A program made the translations under genes and the position numbers. Below, piece after piece: positions 1 through 4,987 of a stretch of DNA of 5,617 nt (position 1 is its first letter; each line of letters begins with the position of its first letter). Origin of the DNA: an uncultured Eubacteriales bacterium. Its GTDB lineage: Bacteria; Bacillota; Clostridia; Lachnospirales; Anaerotignaceae. A model generated the notes under the pieces. The model was not told the origin of the DNA. It was given only the letters and a program-made list of their open reading frames with translations, and did not search any database. The stretch spans positions 1 through 5,617 of the forward strand of contig CABPCX010000136.1 of assembly GCA_902406135.1 (NCBI GenBank), in the 5' to 3' direction.

Positions 1-9
1 CTAAAAAAA

Positions 10-354
10 TTATTTTTCTAAAAGTTTTTCCACAGCGGAGGCCTTAAGCACTCTGCCCGCTGAAACTATGCTGTCATTTACCATAAGGGCCGGTGTGCTC
101 ATAACTCCAAGACGGGCTATCTCCGCCATATCCGTTACATACTCCACTTCCGTATCCATACCCATATTTTTAACGGCTTCCTTTGTGTTTTCAAGGAGAG
201 TGTGGCAGTTTTTGCATCCGCTTCCCAGAACCCTTATACGTTTTATGTCTCCCTCGATTTCTGCACCCTTTGTTACAGGTGTCTGGCAGCTTCCGCAGCT
301 GCATTTACTTTCTGTCTTTTCTTCTTTCTTTTTTCCAAAACCAAATAAACCCAT
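10..354 (-). CDS. Small thioredoxin-fold protein (redox-active disulfide protein 2 type) with N-terminal cysteine cluster
   Basis: The product is 114 residues and probably a cytoplasmic thiol-disulfide or metal-binding redox protein. Residues 38-114 form a compact thioredoxin-like domain: a first beta strand (IKRIRVLG), the active-site motif GCKNC with C47 and C50, a helix, and a Thr-Pro at 87-88 matching the conserved cis-proline loop. This agrees with the family called redox-active disulfide protein 2, whose members are usually about 75-80 residues. The N-terminal 35 residues are an extension: a glycine/lysine-rich start followed by CSCGSC (C18, C20, C23), which could bind metal or shuttle disulfides (inference). 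There is no signal peptide. The start at 354 is chosen because GGAGGA sits 6 bases upstream; an upstream in-frame ATG at 417 would overlap the permease gene and has no comparable site. The gene follows the permease stop by 19 bases, so the two are very likely cotranscribed. A role as redox partner of the permease is inferred from this linkage. Confidence 0.88.
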   Translation of the reverse strand: MGLFGFGKKKEEKTESKCSCGSCQTPVTKGAEIEGDIKRIRVLGSGCKNCHTLLENTKEAVKNMGMDTEVEYVTDMAEIARLGVMSTPALMVNDSIVSAGRVLKASAVEKLLEK

Positions 355-360
355 ATTAAT

Positions 361-366
361 TCCTCC
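361..366 (-). promoter_or_regulatory. Ribosome binding site of the thioredoxin-fold gene
   Basis: Read on the minus strand this is GGAGGA, six bases before the ATG at 354. It decides the start: the longer reading from 417 would place this site inside the coding region. It lies in the 19-base gap after the permease stop codon. Confidence 0.8.
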
Positions 367-373
367 ATATTTT

Positions 374-1390
374 TTATATAAGCACATACTGCAGGGCATT
401 GAAAATATATCCCACAATAATTATTCCTATAACGCATATACCCGTAAAAAGCCCCAGAAGTTTTGGCTTTACGGCCTTTTTAAGCATAATGAGCGACGGA
501 AGGCTTAATGTTGTTACCGCCATCATAAAACTGAGCACCGCTCCCAGCTGGGCACCCTTCATAAGCAGAGCCTCCGCTATGGGTATGGTGCCGAAAATAT
601 CCGCATACATGGGCACTCCCACCAAAACAGCCAGCACAACACCCAGAGGATTGTTATTGCCCAGTATCGTTACTATCCATTCCTCGGGTATCCAGTTATG
701 AATGACTGCTCCTATGCCTACGCCAATGAGTATATAAACAAACACCTTTTTAAAGGTGGCCGCCACCTGCTCCTTTGCATATACAAGCCTGTCATATACC
801 GTAAGCTCAGGCGATGCCATATCCACGGAAGACGATGCCATACGGATAAAGTCTTCCACCTGATTTTCCATTTTCATTTTTTCTATTACGGTGCCGCCGA
901 CTACCGCCACCACAAGGCCTATGGCCACATATACCACCGCAACCTTTGCGCCGAATATGCTCATAAGAAGCACAAGGCTTCCCAAATCCACCATGGGAGA
1001 GGATATTAGAAAAGAAAATGTAACTCCCAAGGGCAGTCCGGCACTGGTAAATCCCATAAAAAGCGGTATTGATGAGCAGGAGCAGAAGGGTGTTACAGTG
1101 CCCAGCAGAGCCGATATGCATCTGGCTGGCAGGCCCTTAAATCTTCCCAGTATCTTTCTGCTTCTTTCCGGCGGGAAGAAACTCTGTATATAGGATATGA
1201 TAAAAATAAGGGTACAGAGCAGTATTGTTATCTTTACCACATCGTAAACAAAAAACTGAAGACTTCCTCCAAGCCTTGAAGCCGTATCCAGTCCGGCGGC
1301 AGAAAGCCCCCTGCCAATGAGCGAATTGAGCCATTTCATACCAAGGACCTGGTCCTGTATGAACTGCCAGATAGAAATCAAACCTTCCAT
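374..1390 (-). CDS. YraQ/ArsP-family permease (DUF318), 8 predicted membrane segments
   Basis: The product is a 338-residue integral membrane protein of the family that includes ArsP, known elsewhere as an efflux permease for trivalent organoarsenicals. Hydrophobic stretches at roughly 46-70, 90-113, 118-143, 145-168, 214-231, 247-265, 281-302 and 312-331 suggest eight membrane segments in two halves, joined by a charged loop at about 169-212. The first half carries the signature TPFCSCSS (residues 100-107; C103 and C105) and a following SSPMVDLGS; the second half has the equivalent GVPMYADIFGTIP at 258-270, consistent with an internal duplication. The start at 1390 is preferred because GAGGTGG lies just upstream; an earlier in-frame ATG at 1441 lacks a site and would run through the operator-like sequence. 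It sits between an ArsR-type regulator and a thioredoxin-fold gene, both on the same strand. The transported compound is unknown; methylarsenite-like species, other soft metalloids or thiol adducts are possible. The family call is firm, the substrate is inference. Confidence 0.92.
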   Translation of the reverse strand: MEGLISIWQFIQDQVLGMKWLNSLIGRGLSAAGLDTASRLGGSLQFFVYDVVKITILLCTLIFIISYIQSFFPPERSRKILGRFKGLPARCISALLGTVTPFCSCSSIPLFMGFTSAGLPLGVTFSFLISSPMVDLGSLVLLMSIFGAKVAVVYVAIGLVVAVVGGTVIEKMKMENQVEDFIRMASSSVDMASPELTVYDRLVYAKEQVAATFKKVFVYILIGVGIGAVIHNWIPEEWIVTILGNNNPLGVVLAVLVGVPMYADIFGTIPIAEALLMKGAQLGAVLSFMMAVTTLSLPSLIMLKKAVKPKLLGLFTGICVIGIIIVGYIFNALQYVLI

Positions 1391-1394
1391 AAAA

Positions 1395-1401
1395 CCACCT
1401 C
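1395..1401 (-). promoter_or_regulatory. Ribosome binding site of the permease gene
   Basis: Minus-strand GAGGTGG, with its GAGG core seven bases from the ATG at 1390. This selects the 338-residue start over the in-frame ATG at 1441. Confidence 0.75.
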
Positions 1402-1407
1402 TATATT

Positions 1408-1430
1408 TTGATATATTTAAAAATATCGAT
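1408..1430 (-). promoter_or_regulatory. Candidate ArsR operator upstream of the permease
   Basis: Positions 1411-1430 match positions 1827-1846 upstream of arsR at 16 of 20 bases, including an unbroken nine-base core AAAAATATC on the plus strand. The site also contains a dyad: 1410-1427 pairs with its own reverse complement at 16 of 18 positions, with TTGATAT and ATATCGA half-sites. AT-rich dyads of this kind are typical ArsR-family operators. It lies 18 bases before the permease start, close to the ribosome binding site. No clear promoter was recognised with it, so it may act on a weak internal promoter or as a block to readthrough (inference). Confidence 0.5.
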
Positions 1431-1448
1431 GTATTGTCCAAAATGAAT

Positions 1449-1465
1449 GCCGTCTTTCGGACGGC
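1449..1465 (-). terminator. Hairpin between arsR and the permease gene, possible weak terminator or attenuator
   Basis: GCCGTC at 1449-1454 pairs perfectly with GACGGC at 1460-1465 around a five-base loop, starting four bases after the arsR stop codon. On the minus strand the bases that follow are ATTCATTTTGG, not a solid T-run, so full termination is doubtful. It may reduce readthrough from arsR to the permease or stabilise the processed arsR message. Confidence 0.4.
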
Positions 1466-1468
1466 TTA

Positions 1469-1783
1469 TCATCTGCACTTACATACTTCGTTTGTTTCGT
1501 TAACCGCATCAACGGTGAGCATACTTTTCAGCATTTTCTCTGCCCTTTTTGCTCCGCCTTCGTCCAAGGAATAATGAACCCATTTTCCGTCCTTTCTTCC
1601 TTTAACTATCCCTGCATCACACAATATTTTCATATGGTGGGAAAGGGTCGACTGGGATATATTCAGCTCGTCTACAAGCTTACAGGCGCATTTTTCTCCG
1701 CTTTTGAGCATATCCAGTATCTGAAGCCTGTTTTCGTCGCAGAATGCTTTGAAAATTTTTGCCCTGTCTTTATAGGATTCCAT
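1469..1783 (-). CDS. arsR: ArsR/SmtB-family transcriptional repressor with CxC metalloid-sensing motif
   Basis: The product is a 104-residue winged-helix DNA-binding repressor, a normal length for the family. The first helices (FKAFCDENRLQILDML, 11-26) are followed by the ArsR-type sensor GEKCACKLVDEL with C32 and C34, the same spacing and position as the As(III)-binding cysteines of E. coli plasmid ArsR; position 37, a third cysteine there, is valine here. The recognition helix is SQSTLSHHMKIL (43-54) and the wing is GRKDGKWVHYSL (62-73). Extra cysteines are C15, C55 and a C-terminal CKC (C101, C103). The start has a near-ideal AGGAGGTG five bases upstream. The gene leads the cluster with the permease and thioredoxin-fold genes, and similar operator-like sequences stand before it and before the permease, pointing to autoregulation with release on As(III), Sb(III) or a related thiol-reactive ligand (inferred). 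A sensor for another soft metal is possible. Confidence 0.92.
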   Translation of the reverse strand: MESYKDRAKIFKAFCDENRLQILDMLKSGEKCACKLVDELNISQSTLSHHMKILCDAGIVKGRKDGKWVHYSLDEGGAKRAEKMLKSMLTVDAVNETNEVCKCR

Positions 1784-1817
1784 AATCCCACCTCCTAAAA
1801 ATCAATTTCATAGTTAT

Positions 1818-1845
1818 ATTATATTCACATATCGAAAAATATCAA
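1818..1845 (-). promoter_or_regulatory. Sigma-A-type promoter of arsR
   Basis: On the minus strand, TTGATA (1840-1845) and TATAAT (1818-1823) are separated by 16 bases, with the ribosome binding site downstream at 1791-1796. The spacer holds most of the operator-like dyad, so a bound repressor would directly block RNA polymerase. Confidence 0.65.
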
Positions 1846-1849
1846 TATG
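1827..1849 (-). promoter_or_regulatory. Candidate ArsR operator within the arsR promoter
   Basis: The segment 1828-1849 is an imperfect dyad (16 of 22 positions symmetrical, with outer CATAT/ATATG arms) and shares 16 of 20 bases with the site upstream of the permease. It overlaps the -35 box and the spacer of the arsR promoter. Read on the minus strand it also holds TTGATAT and TCGATAT ten bases apart. Its position is typical for an autoregulating ArsR repressor. Confidence 0.6.
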
Positions 1850-1854
1850 TTTTT

Positions 1855-1887
1855 CAAAAAAATATCCCGGAAGATATACTTCCGGGA
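1855..1887 (-). terminator. Rho-independent terminator of the pyrophosphatase gene
   Basis: TCCCGGAAG (1865-1873) pairs perfectly with CTTCCGGGA (1879-1887), a nine-base stem with a five-base loop. On the minus strand it is followed by TATTTTTTTG, a strong T-run. It begins seven bases past the pyrophosphatase stop codon and insulates that gene from arsR downstream. Confidence 0.9.
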
Positions 1888-1893
1888 AAAATT

Positions 1894-3546
1894 TTATCCC
1901 TGAAGGGAAGCCATTATGGCGGGTATAAACTGTTTCTTTCTTGATACCACTCCGGGGAGGTTTATGGTCTCTCCGTCCTGAACTTCCGTTCTGAATGCCT
2001 TTTTGAGTACGTCTTTGGCGATTTCTCCCTCAAACATAAGCTCTGAGCCTTCCTCAATTATGTTTGTAAGAAGCATACATGCCATATCTATTCCGTGGCT
2101 CTGGCTGAATCCCTGCATATAGGGCTCAAGAAGCTTTTTAACGTCTTCAAGGCCCGTCTTATCAATTGATGATATCTGGCCTACGCCAAACTTTATGCCG
2201 TTTACGGAGAATGTCTTATAATCCTGATAGAAGATTTCCTCGGCTGTTTTTCCTGTAAGGCTGCTTCCCGCGTGGAACATATCGGAAGCGAATTTCTCCA
2301 TATCTATGCCCGCAATGGCCGCAAGTCTTTCTCCGGCTGCCACATCGGCAGGAGTACATGTGGGTGAGCGGAAAAGGAGTGTATCCGAAAGGATAGCCGC
2401 ACATAAAAGTCCGCTTACCTCTTTTCCGGGAGTTATGCCTGCTTCACGGTACATCTGCTCTATTATTGTAGCTGTACAGCCAACGGGCTGGTTTCTGAAA
2501 AATATGGGTGACATGGTCTCGATGCTGGCAAGTCTGTGGTGGTCTATTATCTCAAGTATGGACGCTTCGTCAATGCCGTCAACGGCCTGGGTCTTTTCGT
2601 TATGGTCCACAAGTATGAGCTGTCTGCCCTGTATATCCATAAGATAACGGCGTGATATCATTCCGCAGTACTTTCCTTCCACATCAAGGACAGGGAAGTC
2701 ACGGTATCTCTTTTCTGCCATTACCTTCTTTACGTCATCAATATATGTGTCCTCACGGAATGTGACAACATCATCCTTTTTCATAAAGTGGCCTACGGGC
2801 GCACTCTGGTTTATAAGTCTGGCTACGGAGTATGAGTCGTGTTTTGTGGATATTATGCTGCATCCCTTTGCCTGAGCCAGTGCCTTTGTTGTCTTGGGTA
2901 TTGTTGTTCCGTTGGTTACTATTATACATTTTGCTCCCATCTCAATGGCACATATCTGGGCGTCGCTTCTGTTGCTGACAATTACTATGTCGTCGGGCTC
3001 GATATATTCTTCCATGATTTCGGGATTACCCGCACCAACCAGTATTCTTCCGCTGGCAATGGTATCTTCGGGGTCTCCGATAATAAGCTCTCCGTCCAGT
3101 GTCTCTATAAGATTGGAATAGGGTGTCTGGGCTTGGGCAAGTATACCCTGGTCATATATTTCCATATAGGCGTTTACTATGTCTTTGATGGTTATTATGC
3201 CTTCAAGTTTTCCGTCGTCCGTTACGGGCAGTGTCACCGCACTGGAGCCCTTCATCTGCTCCCATGCCTTTTTAAGTGATGTGTTTCGTCCTATGCCGGG
3301 CGCCTTCCTTATTTCTATATCGCTTATCCTTGTCTTTACGTCAGACACATATTCCGGTGATTTTACTCCGAAATAGTCTAAAACATACTGGGTCTCTCCG
3401 TTTATCTGGCCGCTGCGTCCCGCACGGTAGTCTGTCTCGGGGTCAAGGGCTGACTTAAGAGACGCATAGGCAATGGCTGAACATATGGAATCCGTATCCG
3501 GATTTTTATGGCCTATAACTGTTATCTGTTTGTTCTTTTCGCTCAT
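1894..3546 (-). CDS. ppaC: Family II (Mn/Co-dependent) inorganic pyrophosphatase with CBS and DRTGG regulatory domains
   Basis: This 550-residue cytoplasmic enzyme splits pyrophosphate into two phosphates, pulling biosynthetic and CoA-activation reactions forward. The catalytic DHH domain starts with GHKNPDTDS (metal ligands H13, D17, D19), is interrupted by a regulatory insert, and resumes with DHNE (D314), DHHR (H336, H337) and LSDT (D388). The C-terminal DHHA2 domain ends with SRKKQFIP (535-542), where the Arg-Lys pair binds substrate. The insert, about 70-308, contains one CBS motif (about 71-130), a DRTGG domain (about 145-247) and a second CBS motif (about 250-307). Plain family II enzymes such as that of Bacillus subtilis have about 310 residues, so the extra length is this insert. 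In characterised relatives, AMP and ADP inhibit through the CBS domains, and DRTGG-containing forms are activated by diadenosine polyphosphates; the same is expected here. The start has AAGGAGA six bases upstream. The gene has its own promoter and terminator and is probably monocistronic. Confidence 0.96.
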   Translation of the reverse strand: MSEKNKQITVIGHKNPDTDSICSAIAYASLKSALDPETDYRAGRSGQINGETQYVLDYFGVKSPEYVSDVKTRISDIEIRKAPGIGRNTSLKKAWEQMKGSSAVTLPVTDDGKLEGIITIKDIVNAYMEIYDQGILAQAQTPYSNLIETLDGELIIGDPEDTIASGRILVGAGNPEIMEEYIEPDDIVIVSNRSDAQICAIEMGAKCIIVTNGTTIPKTTKALAQAKGCSIISTKHDSYSVARLINQSAPVGHFMKKDDVVTFREDTYIDDVKKVMAEKRYRDFPVLDVEGKYCGMISRRYLMDIQGRQLILVDHNEKTQAVDGIDEASILEIIDHHRLASIETMSPIFFRNQPVGCTATIIEQMYREAGITPGKEVSGLLCAAILSDTLLFRSPTCTPADVAAGERLAAIAGIDMEKFASDMFHAGSSLTGKTAEEIFYQDYKTFSVNGIKFGVGQISSIDKTGLEDVKKLLEPYMQGFSQSHGIDMACMLLTNIIEEGSELMFEGEIAKDVLKKAFRTEVQDGETINLPGVVSRKKQFIPAIMASLQG

Positions 3547-3574
3547 TCAAATTCTCCTTATCAATTTATGAGTT

Positions 3575-3586
3575 ACTTTATAAAGT
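3575..3586. repeat. Perfect 12-base palindrome in the pyrophosphatase leader
   Basis: ACTTTATAAAGT equals its own reverse complement. It lies between the predicted transcription start near 3596 and the ribosome binding site, where a bound regulator could act as a roadblock. AT-rich palindromes of this length can arise by chance, so function is unproven. Confidence 0.3.
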
Positions 3587-3602
3587 CTTTTCATCGTATA
3601 CT

Positions 3603-3631
3603 AATATAACACCCAAAGGGCTTGTATACAA
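3603..3631 (-). promoter_or_regulatory. Sigma-A-type promoter of the pyrophosphatase gene
   Basis: On the minus strand, TTGTAT (3626-3631) and TATATT (3603-3608) are separated by exactly 17 bases. The predicted start of transcription near 3596 gives a leader of about 50 bases. The -35 box is half of the palindrome TTGTATACAA (3622-3631), so the same bases could serve as a -35 box in the other direction. Confidence 0.6.
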
Positions 3632-3701
3632 CAAAACTTTTAAAATAAACTAATGTTTTTACTGCCGTACATAAAACGCTTGATTTTCCGCTTATATCTT
3701 T

Positions 3702-3720
3702 GGGCCTTCGGCCCTTTTTT
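3702..3720 (+). terminator. Orphan plus-strand Rho-independent terminator
   Basis: GGGCC (3702-3706) pairs with GGCCC (3710-3714) around TTC, followed on the plus strand by six T residues (3715-3720). The stem-loop and T-run have a standard terminator form. No plus-strand gene lies upstream within the window, and on the minus strand no T-run follows. It may end a short RNA starting in the 3630-3660 region or stop antisense transcription from entering the nucleoside hydrolase gene. Confidence 0.6.
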
Positions 3721-3734
3721 ATGCCCTGTAACAT

Positions 3735-3765
3735 CAAAAAATCCCCGAAACATCCGTTCCGGGGA
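3735..3765 (-). terminator. Rho-independent terminator of the nucleoside hydrolase gene
   Basis: TCCCCG (3742-3747) pairs with CGGGGA (3760-3765); after one A/C mismatch, AAC (3749-3751) pairs with GTT (3756-3758) around a four-base loop. On the minus strand the stem is followed by a six-base T-run at 3736-3741. It begins about eight bases after the hydrolase stop codon. Confidence 0.85.
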
Positions 3766-3773
3766 AATCAGTC

Positions 3774-4763
3774 TTATTTGAATGATGCGATTCTCTCAAA
3801 CAGTATCTTATTAAAGAGGTCTCTGTCAGCGCTGAGGGCTACATGGCAGTTGTCGGGAAGGTTATGGAAATGGCGTGTATCCACAATTGTCATTCCGTCG
3901 GCAAAACCTCCGCTTATATCCACGTCAACCCTTGTAAAGATTACGTTTTTAAGCACGTCGGGGTTAATAAGATATGCTATGCATAAAGCGTCATGTATGG
4001 GGCAGAGGTCAGGCTCATGAAGAGGCTGAAGTATGTTATATGCCCTTGTACGTATCTCTATGAGTTCCGCTATCATATCTCCTACGGGTGTATGAAGGTC
4101 TTTATACTGCTGTACTTCGCTCAGTCTTGTGGATGCCGCATGGGTAGCGTCCAGGGGAACAAGTGTTATCTTTGCTCCGCAGTTCATAACTATTTCCGCA
4201 GCTTCGGGGTCTTTCCATATATTGAACTCAGCGGCAGCGGTTGAGTTTCTTTCGATATGGCCTCCGCCCATGATAACGATTTCTTCAATGTTATCAACTA
4301 TTGAAGGTTCCGCTCTGAGAAGTATAGCAATGTTTGTAAGGGGTCCCACGGGAACTATTGTTACCTTTTCGGGACTGTTTTTGATTGTGTTTATGTACCA
4401 TGTAACAAAGTTTTCGGGTACGGGTTTTGTCACAGGCTCGGGAAGATTGAACTTTTTAGGATGGTAGCATACTTCCACGCCGTTTTCGTCATACTGTATT
4501 TCAGGTGTTTTGGGATTTTTTGTTCTTCCGGGAAGAAGCTCATGCACAAGGGGCGCAGCAGCTCCCTTTACAACGGGTATCTTGTCCTGCATTCCCAAAA
4601 GCTCCACAATTTTAAGGGTGTTTGTAAGCGTATCCTCCAGCGGACGGTTTCCGTTTACGGCGCATACGCCAAGAAGATTTATCTCCGGTGAAAGCGCAGC
4701 CAGCATTATGGCGCAGGCATCATCTGAACCGGTATCAACGTCAAGTATTACATTTCTTGCCAT
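3774..4763 (-). CDS. Nucleoside hydrolase (inosine-uridine preferring family)
   Basis: The 329-residue product, a normal length for the family, should cleave the N-glycosidic bond of nucleosides to ribose and free base in salvage, in the cytoplasm. It opens with the calcium-binding signature DVDTGSDD (D8, D10, D14, D15), followed by N39 in VNGNRPLEDT. Other landmarks are VGPLTNIA (139-146), MGGG (165-168), N173 with AEFNIWKDPEA (178-188; E179, N181 in the ribose pocket) and the late HDAL (H257, D258; D258 is the fourth metal ligand and H257 the expected proton donor for purine leaving groups). The HGxDGLG motif that often follows the second strand is not seen; residues 75-112 are instead a lysine- and proline-rich segment (GRTKNPK, YHPKKFNLPEP). 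Base preference is therefore uncertain. The start has GGAGG seven bases upstream. The gene has its own terminator and is divergent from abfD. A relative acting on another ribosyl compound cannot be excluded. Confidence 0.92.
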   Translation of the reverse strand: MARNVILDVDTGSDDACAIMLAALSPEINLLGVCAVNGNRPLEDTLTNTLKIVELLGMQDKIPVVKGAAAPLVHELLPGRTKNPKTPEIQYDENGVEVCYHPKKFNLPEPVTKPVPENFVTWYINTIKNSPEKVTIVPVGPLTNIAILLRAEPSIVDNIEEIVIMGGGHIERNSTAAAEFNIWKDPEAAEIVMNCGAKITLVPLDATHAASTRLSEVQQYKDLHTPVGDMIAELIEIRTRAYNILQPLHEPDLCPIHDALCIAYLINPDVLKNVIFTRVDVDISGGFADGMTIVDTRHFHNLPDNCHVALSADRDLFNKILFERIASFK

Positions 4764-4813
4764 TTTTATTCCTCCCTGTATTTTAAATGAAATTTGTCTA
4801 CTTTTTTATTTTT

Positions 4814-4831
4814 GGCACCTATCACGGCGCC
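4814..4831 (-). other. Hairpin in the nucleoside hydrolase leader
   Basis: In minus-strand RNA, GGCGCC (from 4826-4831) pairs with GGUGCC (from 4814-4819) around a six-base loop, using five GC pairs and one G-U pair. The G-U pair becomes an A-C mismatch in plus-strand RNA, so the structure favours minus-strand transcripts. It lies about 50 bases before the hydrolase start. No T-run follows on the minus strand, so it is not a terminator; it may stabilise the message or form part of a control element. It does not match a riboswitch class I recognise. Confidence 0.35.
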
Positions 4832-4869
4832 ATAAATTGTCTCTGTTTTATAATAATATCACATTTTTA

Positions 4870-4899
4870 TTGACATATAAATATATTTTTCTTTTCAAT
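4870..4899 (+). promoter_or_regulatory. Possible promoter of abfD
   Basis: A perfect TTGACA -35 box stands at 4870-4875, and TTCAAT (4894-4899, four of six to consensus) follows after 18 bases. The region to 4960 is very AT-rich with other weak options, for example TATATT at 4915-4920, so the exact start is uncertain. The intergenic region 4764-4987 separates divergent genes and must contain promoters in both directions; I found no convincing minus-strand one. Confidence 0.35.
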
Positions 4900-4973
4900 T
4901 CCAATTTGTTATTGTATATTTTAAGAGTAGATAAAATTTATTTAGAGCAAAAAAATAATTTGGTCAGACATTG

Positions 4974-4979
4974 AAAGGA
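4974..4979 (+). promoter_or_regulatory. Ribosome binding site of abfD
   Basis: AAAGGA lies eight bases before the ATG at 4988. Two earlier in-frame ATGs, at 4979 and 4982, overlap or nearly touch this site, so the third ATG is the best start. Confidence 0.65.
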
Positions 4980-4987
4980 TGATGAAA

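Noticed and set aside
355..417. A longer N-terminal start for the thioredoxin-fold protein at 417
   Set aside because: It would overlap the permease gene by over 40 bases, lacks a ribosome binding site, and would bury the clear GGAGGA at 361-366 inside the coding region.
68..508. Plus-strand open frame of 146 codons
   Set aside because: It runs antisense across the thioredoxin-fold and permease genes, has no ribosome binding site, and its translation resembles no family; it is a shadow of the real minus-strand genes.
2306..3458. Several plus-strand open frames opposite the pyrophosphatase gene
   Set aside because: The minus-strand pyrophosphatase has all catalytic motifs across this whole span, so these frames are by-products of its codon use.
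3653..3784. A 43-codon plus-strand small open frame in the spacer
   Set aside because: It has no ribosome binding site and reads through two terminator stems and into the end of the hydrolase gene, so it is unlikely to be translated.
4849..4854. Perfect TATAAT on the plus strand as a -10 box for abfD
   Set aside because: The sequence 17 bases upstream is GGCGCC, with no -35 match, and the start would be far from abfD; chance is likely in such AT-rich DNA.
4510..4974. Plus-strand open frame of 154 codons reaching into the abfD leader
   Set aside because: Most of it is antisense to the nucleoside hydrolase, its tail is low-complexity AT-rich spacer, and it lacks an initiation site.
4764..4987. 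A riboswitch in the spacer between the hydrolase and abfD
   Set aside because: Apart from the single short hairpin I see no conserved riboswitch core, no multi-stem architecture and no expression-platform terminator.
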